64,000 nucleotides of DNA from Methanosarcinales archaeon (lineage in GTDB: Archaea > Halobacteriota > Methanosarcinia > Methanosarcinales > Methanoperedenaceae), in the NCBI GenBank assembly GCA_905339155.1, contig CAJPFJ010000031.1:1-64000 (forward strand). Reading direction: 5' to 3'. Below the pieces are notes generated by a model. That model had not been told where the DNA came from and did no database searches. It worked only from the letters and a program-made list of their open reading frames with translations. This document shows, one piece after another, positions 33,281-40,852 of this stretch. The position numbers and the translations under genes are program-made. Position 1 is the stretch's first letter; each line of letters opens with the position of its first letter.

Positions 33281-33620
33281 TACAATACGGAAATCATAGA
33301 TATATCGTCAGTGCTTTTTGCGTATACTGGAGCAGCAATAATACTTTATGGGGGGGGGTTTAACAGTAACCAGAACTTTGCAGCTGGAATTGAAAAGGTC
33401 AATAGAGCTCAGTTTTCATGACATTCGCAGAGATTTCACACATAAGATCGTATTTGGACTGGACTTTCTCGTTGCCAGTGACATCTTGAGGACGATTGTT
33501 GCTCCCAGCCAGGAAGAGATTCTCTTTCTTGGTGCTACTGTCAGCATCAGAACGGTGATGGGATACTTTTTAACGAAGGAGGCAACCGAGTTCGATAGCA
33601 GTAGAAAAGAGGTTGGTTGA
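33281..33620 (+). pseudogene. DUF1622 membrane protein broken at a G9 run
   Basis: Frame 1 (from 33281) reads EIIDISSVLFAYTGAAIILYGG; frame 2 (33348-33620) gives LQLELKRSIELSFHDIRRDF, LGLDFLVASDIL-like sequence, RTIVAPSQEEIL and SIRTVMGYFLTKE. Joined, this is a DUF1622 protein (two to three membrane helices, about 110 residues). The G run at 33350-33358 has nine bases; eight would fuse the frames (LYGGGLTV). The frame has no ATG before 33281; the ribosome-binding-like GAGGTGA at 33274 suggests a start at or near AAT-ACG-GAA, so the 5' end may be damaged too. Confidence 0.65.
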
Positions 33621-33623
33621 TTT

Positions 33624-34322
33624 ATGAAATTTGAAACCAATGTTTACGAGATAATAAAACGAACACCAGATGTCAAGAGCTTCAGGTTCAGGAGACCGAA
33701 AGGATTTGACTATGGTCCCGGTCAATTTTTATTCGTAACAATTCTGAACGAAGGTAAGAAAATCACAAAGCATTTTACGATATCAAGCAGTCCGACAGAA
33801 AAAGAGTTCATTGAATTCACAAAAAAGATCACAGACCATGAGTTCTCAGTCGCTCTTGACAGGCTCAAAATAGGGGATTGGGCATACCTTGACGCTCCCT
33901 ATGGAGATTTCATCTTCAAAGGTGAATATCCCAGAGTAGGGATGGTTACTGGCGGCATCGGCATAACGCCTCTTAGAAGCATGATTAAATACTGCACGGA
34001 TAAGGAAATGAAATCCCGTATTACTTTTTTATACGGAAACAGGAATGAAGATAGTATAGTTTTCAAGGAAGAACTGGATCGCCTGGAAAAGCTAAATCAA
34101 AACCTCAGGGTAATCCATACATTGTCCCAGCCAGATGAGAAATGGAAAGGAAGACGTGGACATATAGATGTTCAGATGGTCAAAGAAGAGATACCAGATT
34201 ATAAAGAATGTGTTTTCTACGTATGCGGTCCCCCGTCCCTGGTAACAAGTTCGGTTGACATTCTTAAGACATTGAAAATACCAGACGCTATGATTCATAG
34301 TGAAAATTTTCCGGGGTACTGA
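33624..34322 (+). CDS. FAD/NAD(P)-binding ferredoxin reductase-like protein
   Basis: 232 residues of the FNR fold: FDYGPGQFLFVTI, flavin loop HFTISSSPTEKEF, GDWAYLDAPYGDF, NAD(P) loop TGGIGITPLRSMI and the C-terminal VCGPPSLV. No [2Fe-2S] domain is present, so the electron carrier is separate. It starts four bases after the DUF1622 stop and two bases before it the GAGGTTGG is a ribosome binding site. In the operon it may re-reduce the partner of the rubredoxin-linked enzyme encoded convergently. Confidence 0.85.
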   Translation: MKFETNVYEIIKRTPDVKSFRFRRPKGFDYGPGQFLFVTILNEGKKITKHFTISSSPTEKEFIEFTKKITDHEFSVALDRLKIGDWAYLDAPYGDFIFKGEYPRVGMVTGGIGITPLRSMIKYCTDKEMKSRITFLYGNRNEDSIVFKEELDRLEKLNQNLRVIHTLSQPDEKWKGRRGHIDVQMVKEEIPDYKECVFYVCGPPSLVTSSVDILKTLKIPDAMIHSENFPGY

Positions 34323-34325
34323 TTG

Positions 34326-35470
34326 ATGTTTTCTCACAGATTAGAGCATTTCACCGAATCGGTAATTCGGGACATGTCCCGCCTTGCAGTAACAGGTCAT
34401 GCTGTGAACCTTGCCCGGGGATTTCCTGACTTTCCGGCTCCGGATGAGATAAAGCGCGCTGCTGCATCTGCAATTATGGAAGATTACAACCAGTACTCGA
34501 TCACATGTGGCGGAAAAGACCTGCGAAATGCGATCTCTCAAAAAGCCCTCAAATACAATCACATCGAAGCCGACCTGAAACTGATATTACTGTAACGTGC
34601 GGAGCCACGGAAGCTTTAATGGCTGCCATGCTTGCAATCATAAATGAGGGAGATGAGGTTATCATTTTCGAGCCTTTTTACGAGAGTTATGGGCCTGACT
34701 CAGCGGTTTCAGGCGCAATTCCACAGTTTGTCCCTCTAAATGATGATTTCAGTATCAATGAAGAGGCTCTTGTATCTGCATTCAATAAAAAAACCCGTGC
34801 TCTGATCATCAACACCCCGAGTAACCCCTGCGGCAAAGTATTCACAAAAGATGAATTAAAATTGATAGCGGATCTCTGCGCAGAGCATGACGTTATCGCT
34901 GTGAGTGATGAAATTTATGAGTATATCGTGTTCGACGACAGGAAGCATATCAGCATAGCTTCATTTGATGAAATGAGAGACAGGACGATAACTTTGAGCG
35001 GATTCTCAAAGACCTTTAGTGTCACTGGATGGCGTATCGGTTTTGCGATTGCAGAAAAAACCCTGTCCTCTGCGATACGCAAGGCACATGATTTCCTGAC
35101 AGTCGGGGCTCCAACTCCCCTTCAACGCGCCTGTCTTGCAGGTCTCAGTTTTCCTGATTCGTATTACAAAGAGATTGCAGGCATGTACGAAAAGAGGAGG
35201 AACTTTCTCTACAATACGTTAACAAACGCTGGATTCAGGTGCCATATGCCCCAAGGAGCATATTACATACTTGTGGATATGCCCGAGGGGACAGGGATGG
35301 ATGATATGGCTTTTGCAAGATACTTGATTGACAAAGTTGGTGTGGCAGCAGTTCCAGGAAGCAGTTTTTATCACAGCGAGCCGGGAAAGCACAAGCTTCG
35401 CTTTACGTTCTCCAAGAAGGATGAAACGTTGCAGGAAGCGGCAAGAAGGCTTGAAAAATGGGATAAATAG
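34326..35470 (+). pseudogene. Class I/II aminotransferase broken by a one-base frameshift
   Basis: Frame 1 (34326-34595) encodes the N-terminus LAVTGHAVNLARGFPDFPAP and the strand YNQYSITCGGKDLRNAI; frame 2 (34505-35470) continues with DITVTCGATEALMAAML, INTPSNPCGKVF, VSDEIYEYIVFDD and the Lys segment TLSGFSKTFSVTGWRIGF. They meet at GCCGACCTGAAACTG (34571-34585), where CCC instead of CC restores DPETDITVTCGA. All catalytic residues are present across both frames. This is the kynurenine/AspC-like branch with unknown substrate; last gene of the ALDH operon, and convergent with the rubredoxin-TPP gene. Confidence 0.75.
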
Positions 35471-35503
35471 AATGTTCCGTGAAGTTTTTTTCAACCATGC
35501 ATT

Positions 35504-37285
35504 TCATGTTTTTGTTGTTATTACTGGCATTGCCATTTTATCTTTATCGATCACAACATCCACAATAGCAGGCTTGTTCGAAGAAAATGCCTGCTCAAGG
35601 GCAAGGTCAAGCTCTTCTGGGCGCTCTACCCTGAACCCGTCTCCTCCACAAGATTTCGCAAAATCCGAAAAATTGGGATTAATGAACTCAATCCCAAATG
35701 CCTTATACCCGTACATCTCCTGCTCTTTCTTGATGTTCTTTAACATGCTGTCATTGAATATTATAACCTTAACTGGCAGCCTGTTATAAACAGCAGTTGT
35801 AAAATCCGCCATAAGCATGGCAAATCCACCATCACCTGTGATGCAGATAACCTGTCTGTTTGGATAAATTAATTGTCCTGCAAGGCTTGCGGGAAAAGCA
35901 AAAGCCATGCTTCCCATGTTTGATGAGAATAATGTCTCTTCACCGTCACACAGGTATCTTTTATAGAACCAGTATGTATGGTCACCTACGTCCACTGTTA
36001 TAAGAGCATCTTTCCTTGCATGTCTTTTTACTGCCTGGATGACATAACCGGGGGATACAGGTCTTGAGGCATCCTTAGCATCTTTTTCCATATCAGCCAG
36101 CTGTTCATCCTTGAACTTTTTTATCTGTTCAAAGTACTCTTTGTCCGGGATCTTAGGAGCCACTTTCTTAAAAAGCTCTCTCAGTGTAAGTTTTGCATCT
36201 CCTTCCAGGCCCGCTTTTACAGGGAAACTTTTGCCGAGATGAACTCCGTTAATATCTATCTGGATTACAGGAATACCAGCTATGAGGTTTTTTTCCCTGA
36301 AACTCGAGCCTGCAATAATGATAAGATCTGATTTTGTTACAGCTTCAGCAGCGCATAATGTTCCAAGAGAACCAAGAACGCCCACAGCAAGAGGATGGGT
36401 TTCCGGGACCACTCCTTTAGCGCGTGAGGTCGTGGCTACGGGAGAATTAATTTTTTCAGCTAATCTTTGCACCTCTTCCCTTCCGCCTCTGGTTCCCCAG
36501 CCAATAAAGAGAAGTGGTCTTTTACTTTCGTTAATAAGAGCAGCGGCATAATCGATATCCTCATCTGCCGGAACAACACCGGGTTTAAAAATGTGCTCTT
36601 CTGGCAGCCATATCTTTTCGCTCAGTTTTTCAGAAAGAACATCTGTGGGTAAACTCAGCATAGCTGCTCCCCTGCGAGAATACGCATTCTTAAGGGCCAT
36701 GACAGTTGCTCTTACTGCCTGTTTGGGCTTGGCTATTGTTTCGTGGTACACAGTAAAAGGAGCAAATATTTCGATCTCGTCTATTTCCTGCAAATGCTCG
36801 CTTCCAAGCAGCACCTGTGCTACCTGGCCTGCAAGTGCAAGTGCCGGAGCGCCGTCTGTCGTGGCATCCACAAGACCTGTGATCAGGTTTGTCGCTCCCG
36901 GACCTGCGATAGATAAGCACGCAGCCACCTCACCGGTGAGCTTTCCATAAGCTGATGTCATAAATGCTGCCGTTTCCTCGTGTCTTGTGAGGATGAATCT
37001 TATCTTATTCTGCTTCCGGATCGCTTCTACCAACGGCAGATTCGAATCTCCAGGGATGCCGAAAACATACTTAAGGCCTGCAGCTGCAAGCTGCTCGATT
37101 ATCTTGTCTGCAACTGTTGTGGTAATTTCCACTTTTTCAACTACTTCTCTACCGATTTCTTCGAATGCTGATTTGGGGGCACTGCATATCGGGCATACCC
37201 AGCTTTGAGGCAGTTCGCTGAATTGTTTTCCTTCTTTTTCTTCGTCATAGATGTAATTGCACACGGTGCATCTGAATCTTGCCAT
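35504..37285 (-). CDS. Rubredoxin-TPP-dependent enzyme fusion (acetolactate synthase-like)
   Basis: 593 residues. Residues 1-45 are rubredoxin (Cys6, Cys9, Cys31, Cys34: FRCTVCNYIYDE and VCPICSAPK). From about 55 it is a full thiamine-diphosphate enzyme of the AHAS/pyruvate oxidase type: YVFGIPGDSNLPL, the catalytic Glu in LTRHEETAAFM, and GDGGFAMLMADFTTA ... IIFND, the TPP/Mg motif (about residues 468-495). Such a protein could pass electrons from a 2-oxoacid oxidation to rubredoxin, or use the iron centre structurally. It lies head-on to the aminotransferase gene. The upstream leader holds nested inverted repeats (37302-37351). Confidence 0.85.
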   Translation of the reverse strand: MARFRCTVCNYIYDEEKEGKQFSELPQSWVCPICSAPKSAFEEIGREVVEKVEITTTVADKIIEQLAAAGLKYVFGIPGDSNLPLVEAIRKQNKIRFILTRHEETAAFMTSAYGKLTGEVAACLSIAGPGATNLITGLVDATTDGAPALALAGQVAQVLLGSEHLQEIDEIEIFAPFTVYHETIAKPKQAVRATVMALKNAYSRRGAAMLSLPTDVLSEKLSEKIWLPEEHIFKPGVVPADEDIDYAAALINESKRPLLFIGWGTRGGREEVQRLAEKINSPVATTSRAKGVVPETHPLAVGVLGSLGTLCAAEAVTKSDLIIIAGSSFREKNLIAGIPVIQIDINGVHLGKSFPVKAGLEGDAKLTLRELFKKVAPKIPDKEYFEQIKKFKDEQLADMEKDAKDASRPVSPGYVIQAVKRHARKDALITVDVGDHTYWFYKRYLCDGEETLFSSNMGSMAFAFPASLAGQLIYPNRQVICITGDGGFAMLMADFTTAVYNRLPVKVIIFNDSMLKNIKKEQEMYGYKAFGIEFINPNFSDFAKSCGGDGFRVERPEELDLALEQAFSSNKPAIVDVVIDKDKMAMPVITTKT

Positions 37286-37301
37286 TTTATCTCCGTGGGT
37301 T

Positions 37302-37351
37302 CAAAGGGTTGAGAATACCCCCGACAGGAAGGGGATGAATCAGACCCTTTG
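37302..37351 (-). promoter_or_regulatory. Nested inverted repeat in the leader of the rubredoxin-TPP gene
   Basis: CAAAGGGT (37302-37309) pairs with ACCCTTTG (37344-37351), and inside CCCCC (37318-37322) can pair with GGGG (37331-37334). Lies 17-66 bases before the ATG at 37285. Could be a structured mRNA leader or an operator; its fold has not been checked. Confidence 0.45.
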
Positions 37352-37529
37352 CCTATGTATTTTTTTAGACCGATTAACTATATCTTCATTCATATCTTCA
37401 CAATCCTGTTGATATTGTTCACCTACTATGGCGCATGGTCGAAACGACTTAAACGTAACATCCTATTCCTGTCTTTACATGAGCGAGGAAAAGGATTACA
37501 CAGACCACTCGAAACTTGAATAAAAAAAT

Positions 37530-38219
37530 TTACCAGATAAATGGAACTAAATGGTATCTCGTTTTCTGGCAATATTCCCTATAACCCGGCAGTTCCCTTA
37601 ATAATACTTCCTCTTCATTTAATAGCCGCATTACAATTAACGGAAGCAGGGGCAGGAAGAAAACAAATGCCCAATAAGAGCCAAGAGCAAGCGGAGTAAA
37701 TAAATACATCAGCAATACTCCAAAATACATCGGATGGCGAACTATTGAATAAGGGCCTGTCGTGATAACTTTCTGCCCTTTTTCAACTTCAATTATCCGG
37801 GAAGCATAACTATTTTCCCGAAGAACCAGGAAGAACAATAGATAGCCTGAAAAAACAATAGCATTTGCAGCAATAACGAGAAGAACAGGTACATTTGACC
37901 AGTGATAGCGATAGTCAAGACCGGGTATTATGAAGCCTATGAAGAAAAAAATAAATCCTAATTTTATTATAATTTTTTGTTTTTCTTCTTTTTCCCTGAG
38001 CCTCATTCGCCGCTCCAGGAGTTTAGGGTCTTTCTTTAAGAAATATGATATCACAAAGAACATTGGAATAAAAAGAACGGCGCAATAGATCCACGCCTGC
38101 CAATATTTTAATGAACCCGCGGGTAAAAACAGTATTAAGCCCATAAAAATGGGTGCCATGATAAATCTGAAATATACTTTATTCTTTAGTTCTGATAAAT
38201 TTGTATTCATATATCGCAA
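37530..38219 (-). CDS. Isoprenylcysteine carboxyl methyltransferase-family membrane protein
   Basis: 229 residues with about five membrane segments. The conserved C-terminal core is typical of the ICMT/PEMT family: VEKGQKVITTGPYSIVRHPMYFGVLLMYL (SAM-binding His-Pro) and NEEEVLLRELPGYREYCQKTRYHLVPFIW. The members of this family in prokaryotes methylate unknown small molecules or lipid carboxyl groups. Monocistronic, between the rubredoxin-TPP leader and a VOC gene. Confidence 0.85.
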   Translation of the reverse strand: MRYMNTNLSELKNKVYFRFIMAPIFMGLILFLPAGSLKYWQAWIYCAVLFIPMFFVISYFLKKDPKLLERRMRLREKEEKQKIIIKLGFIFFFIGFIIPGLDYRYHWSNVPVLLVIAANAIVFSGYLLFFLVLRENSYASRIIEVEKGQKVITTGPYSIVRHPMYFGVLLMYLFTPLALGSYWAFVFFLPLLPLIVMRLLNEEEVLLRELPGYREYCQKTRYHLVPFIW

Positions 38220-38252
38220 AGATTGGGTGAATTGTCTGAATATTCACTCTAA

Positions 38253-38624
38253 CTACTTCGCGTTTTTATCTTCTTCCCAGAGGCCGAATTTATTATTTTC
38301 GGTATCAACACAGATCGCAAGATACCCCCAGCCTGACACTGCTGTTTTGGGCATGATGATATTACCGCCGAGCTTCTTTACCTTTGCCAGATACTCATCA
38401 ACAGAAGCAACATCGATATAATTCGAGATCGTCTGTGCTGGCAACATTCTTTTTCCCATCCCGCCTCTTACTCCCTGATTTCCTTCATGGTCTTTTGTCT
38501 CTATGAGATAAAACGGTGTTGGCATCGGTACTTTATTGAATTTCCAATCAAACAAGTTTTCATAGAATTTCTTCGCACGTTCAAGATCATCTGCTGGCAG
38601 GTCAAAATGGACTATTGTTGGCAT
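38253..38624 (-). CDS. VOC/glyoxalase-family protein, 123 aa
   Basis: ATG 38624, with AGGGTGAG upstream, is chosen over a longer frame from 38765 that would overlap the next gene. VHFDLPADDLERAKKFYENLF is the usual start, followed by PFYLIETKDHEG, YIDVASVDEYLAKVKKLGG and GWGYLAICVDTENNKFGLWE, the beta-alpha-beta-beta-beta VOC units. This is the small single-subunit type; the metal ligands His and Glu are partly visible. Function unknown, maybe a detoxification enzyme. Confidence 0.8.
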   Translation of the reverse strand: MPTIVHFDLPADDLERAKKFYENLFDWKFNKVPMPTPFYLIETKDHEGNQGVRGGMGKRMLPAQTISNYIDVASVDEYLAKVKKLGGNIIMPKTAVSGWGYLAICVDTENNKFGLWEEDKNAK

Positions 38625-38652
38625 TATACTCACCCTGGTTAATATTGAGTGC

Positions 38653-39006
38653 TCAGGATTGATATACGTTTGGATGGGGAGGATAGAGGTGGTGTGCAGC
38701 AGGTGCGGCGGGCATCTGGGGCATGTTTTTGATGATGACCCGGGACTGAGTGTAAATGTATTCATCTATTTTGCTGGCATCTGTATTTACTCCCCAATCG
38801 ATAGGCTTCTTCATTGCAGGGTCTTTATCAAGAGGTGGTAATTTCTCAGTCTCAAGGAGTTCATTCTCATGCTTTAAGGCAAGTTTTGCTATAGTGTCGA
38901 TAAGCTCAGTAAGAGTTTTCTTCCTGCGAAATGTAAGGGTCATCTTTGCTTGTAGCATATCAAGAAGCTGCTTAATCTCATCTGAAACTTTAATTGTGGT
39001 AGTCAT
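38653..39006 (-). CDS. VapB-like/ribbon-helix-helix protein with an odd tail
   Basis: 117 residues; MTTTIKVSDEIKQLLDML is a ribbon-helix-helix-type start seen in archaeal antitoxin-like proteins, then charged helices. The last ~25 residues (NMPQMPAAPAAHHLYPPHPN) are antisense to a fragment of methionine sulfoxide reductase and have unusual composition, so the gene has probably run into that remnant and lost its original end. No VapC-type toxin gene is adjacent. Confidence 0.6.
   Translation of the reverse strand: MTTTIKVSDEIKQLLDMLQAKMTLTFRRKKTLTELIDTIAKLALKHENELLETEKLPPLDKDPAMKKPIDWGVNTDASKIDEYIYTQSRVIIKNMPQMPAAPAAHHLYPPHPNVYQS
38678..38755 (+). pseudogene. Remnant of msrB (methionine-R-sulfoxide reductase)
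   Basis: About 25 codons read GRIEVVCSRCGGHLGHVFDD, then DPGLS, the central MsrB zinc/substrate region (CxxC, GHLGHVF). Nothing else of the gene is present. It is antisense to the tail of the ribbon-helix-helix gene. Confidence 0.6.
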
Positions 39007-39127
39007 AGATTGATATGTAAGAATATACGTTTTCAGTCATAAAAGCACCTTCATAATAATAACAATTATTTTGAGCATAAAAATATTATATCACCTATAT
39101 AAGCAATTAAATACATTTATATTATTG

Positions 39128-39274
39128 ATGAACATTCTTGAAGTTACAGAAGATAAAATCTTCCAGACATTAGGTAAAGGAAGAGACCCGAAATATAAAC
39201 CAGTAGACAAAACCCAATGGATAAAAACCTTTGAACCTTTTGACTATACTTGCCTCGTAAAGCAAAAAACATGA
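39128..39274 (+). CDS. Hypothetical 48-aa protein
   Basis: From ATG 39128: NILEVTEDKIFQTLGKGRDP, then charged and aromatic segments to CLVKQKT. No ribosome binding site is obvious, but a TATA-like TTATATCACC (39088) precedes it. Could be a small stand-alone protein or a fragment; unrecognised. Confidence 0.35.
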   Translation: MNILEVTEDKIFQTLGKGRDPKYKPVDKTQWIKTFEPFDYTCLVKQKT

Positions 39275-39393
39275 GTCAGATCGTCGCCATCAATTTTTGA
39301 TCCGATGTTCCAAACTTCACACTTCCCTATATATTAATGTGAATTCTAAACATAATTAAATAAAAAACCTATATTTAATTTTAGGAGATAAAT

Positions 39394-39531
39394 ATGAGAT
39401 ATGTCCATATTCAGTCAGTACTTCCACAGGAAGATGTAATCGCTTTGAAAGCAAAATCCGGGGAGTCTTCGGTGAAAGATGCCATTGCCAAGGCAATCTA
39501 CCATTATTTAAAATGTGAGCTAGCTGAGTGA
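39394..39531 (+). CDS. DUF5371-like small protein, 45 aa
   Basis: TTAGGAGATAA precedes ATG 39394. The sequence VHIQSVLPQEDVIALKAKSG then SVKDAIAKAIYHYLKC resembles the short archaeal DUF5371/RHH-like family, where a strand is followed by two helices. Likely a small DNA- or protein-binding factor. Confidence 0.55.
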   Translation: MRYVHIQSVLPQEDVIALKAKSGESSVKDAIAKAIYHYLKCELAE

Positions 39532-39606
39532 AATTACGATTGCCTTCGGCTCAAGTAACTATATAACTGAGAAAATGCCTATTATTTTTGATTGGTGAAT
39601 TTTTTT

Positions 39607-40119
39607 ATGAGTCAGAGAGAAGAGTTAGAAAAGTTGGCAAAAGCATGCGAAGAGTGTTCGGGAAAAGATACAGCATCACTGGATGAACATCTTGAGAAGT
39701 GTCCTGTATGCCGGGAGTACAAGATGAAAGCTGAAAAGATCAATCAGATGATGGAAGCCGTACATATGCTTGCATCAAAACCGGACGAAGAACGGCGAAA
39801 GATATTGAGCGCACGGATGGAGCAGTTTGCAAGCATGCCAGAAGATAAGAGAATAACAGCAATAAGCGATATGCTCGATTCAATTGCAGAACTCTCTGAG
39901 GAAGACAGGATAAAGATCGCAAAAACAAGAACAGATATCATCACAAGTTTACCTGAACAAAAAAAAGAAGTTCTAATGGGAACCTTGAAGAAAGTAATTG
40001 CCGGATGGACCCATGACAGAAAGATGATGGAAAAACAGGCTGTAATGGCGGCCACCCAGGATTATTTCATATTGAAACGAATGATAGTCAGGATGATGTT
40101 CAAGAATATGCTGGAATAA
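39607..40119 (+). CDS. Charged helical protein with N-terminal Cys cluster, paralogue 2
   Basis: 170 residues, from ATG 39607. ACEECSGKDTASLDEHLEKCPVCREYK parallels the gene at 27344 residue for residue in Cys and His positions; the remaining helices, with repeated LPEDKR/LSEEDR-like stretches and AATQDYFILKRM near the end, are also shared. AACTATATAACT lies about 43 bases upstream, as with the first copy. The first copy is followed by a DUF2769 gene, this one by the KaiC-like operon on the opposite strand. Confidence 0.65.
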   Translation: MSQREELEKLAKACEECSGKDTASLDEHLEKCPVCREYKMKAEKINQMMEAVHMLASKPDEERRKILSARMEQFASMPEDKRITAISDMLDSIAELSEEDRIKIAKTRTDIITSLPEQKKEVLMGTLKKVIAGWTHDRKMMEKQAVMAATQDYFILKRMIVRMMFKNMLE

Positions 40120-40147
40120 AGTATTTAAATGGGGATATAAAATAGAA

Positions 40148-40852
40148 TTATTTATCACCCACTAGATTCAATTTTGCTCCTTCTATCTCATACTCAAACC
40201 ATGGAGTAGGTTTTGATGATAAGCCGACAATTCTTATAAAATTCTTATCGTTTTTAGATTCAATTTCTATGACTCCATCAAACAGTTGTTTTAATGTCGC
40301 TATTGCCTGCTCATCATGCATACCGCTTTCTATCATGTATATCCCAATACCTCCAATTGATTTTACGCGTCCTGTAAAAACATGGAGGAACCTGAAAACC
40401 GTTTGAATATTCGAATACATCAAAATTGCAGAAACTGAATTGATATGAAGTTGAATTTTCTTAATATTCTTTTTCTTTAAGAATTCATCAAAGAACTGGC
40501 TGATTTTTACTCCAATCCCCGTAAGATCAACCGGACTGCTTGCTATTTTGATATTTTCATTTTCCGGGATCGCAGAACCAAGGGTTTTGCTGACGCAGTC
40601 GATTATACCGATCCTGTCTAAAGGCAAATCCAATTTATTTTCTTTGAACCATTCCAGAATCTGAGGGGCCGATTCCCGGGTTGTTACAGTTGTTATTGCA
40701 TTCCCATTTATCGCAGCGCCTTGATACATTATATGATTCAGGACAAACTCCTTTCTACTCATGGGAGGCCCTATCATCATAAAATTCGAGCCTTTTCTTA
40801 TACCCTCGATCCCATTATCCAGTTCTTTAATTCCAAGTGTATAATCGCTCAT
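40148..40852 (-). CDS. KaiC/RecA-like protein with non-canonical P-loop, paralogue 1
   Basis: 234 residues. MSDYTLGIKELDNGIEGIRKG is the usual start of KaiC-like ATPases, but the P-loop reads GPPMSRKEFVLNH where GxxxxGK[ST] is expected, so ATP hydrolysis is doubtful. Later blocks VTTRESAPQILEWF, IASSPVDLTGIGVKISQFF and LHINSVSAILMYSNIQTVFRFLHVF are conserved in the paralogue at 61971. It overlaps the response regulator gene by ATGA and is probably its direct partner. Confidence 0.75.
   Translation of the reverse strand: MSDYTLGIKELDNGIEGIRKGSNFMMIGPPMSRKEFVLNHIMYQGAAINGNAITTVTTRESAPQILEWFKENKLDLPLDRIGIIDCVSKTLGSAIPENENIKIASSPVDLTGIGVKISQFFDEFLKKKNIKKIQLHINSVSAILMYSNIQTVFRFLHVFTGRVKSIGGIGIYMIESGMHDEQAIATLKQLFDGVIEIESKNDKNFIRIVGLSSKPTPWFEYEIEGAKLNLVGDK

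Noticed and set aside
37355-37519. Plus-strand frame of 54 codons between the rubredoxin-TPP and ICMT genes
   Set aside because: No ribosome binding site, no domain, and it begins next to the leader repeat of the opposite gene.
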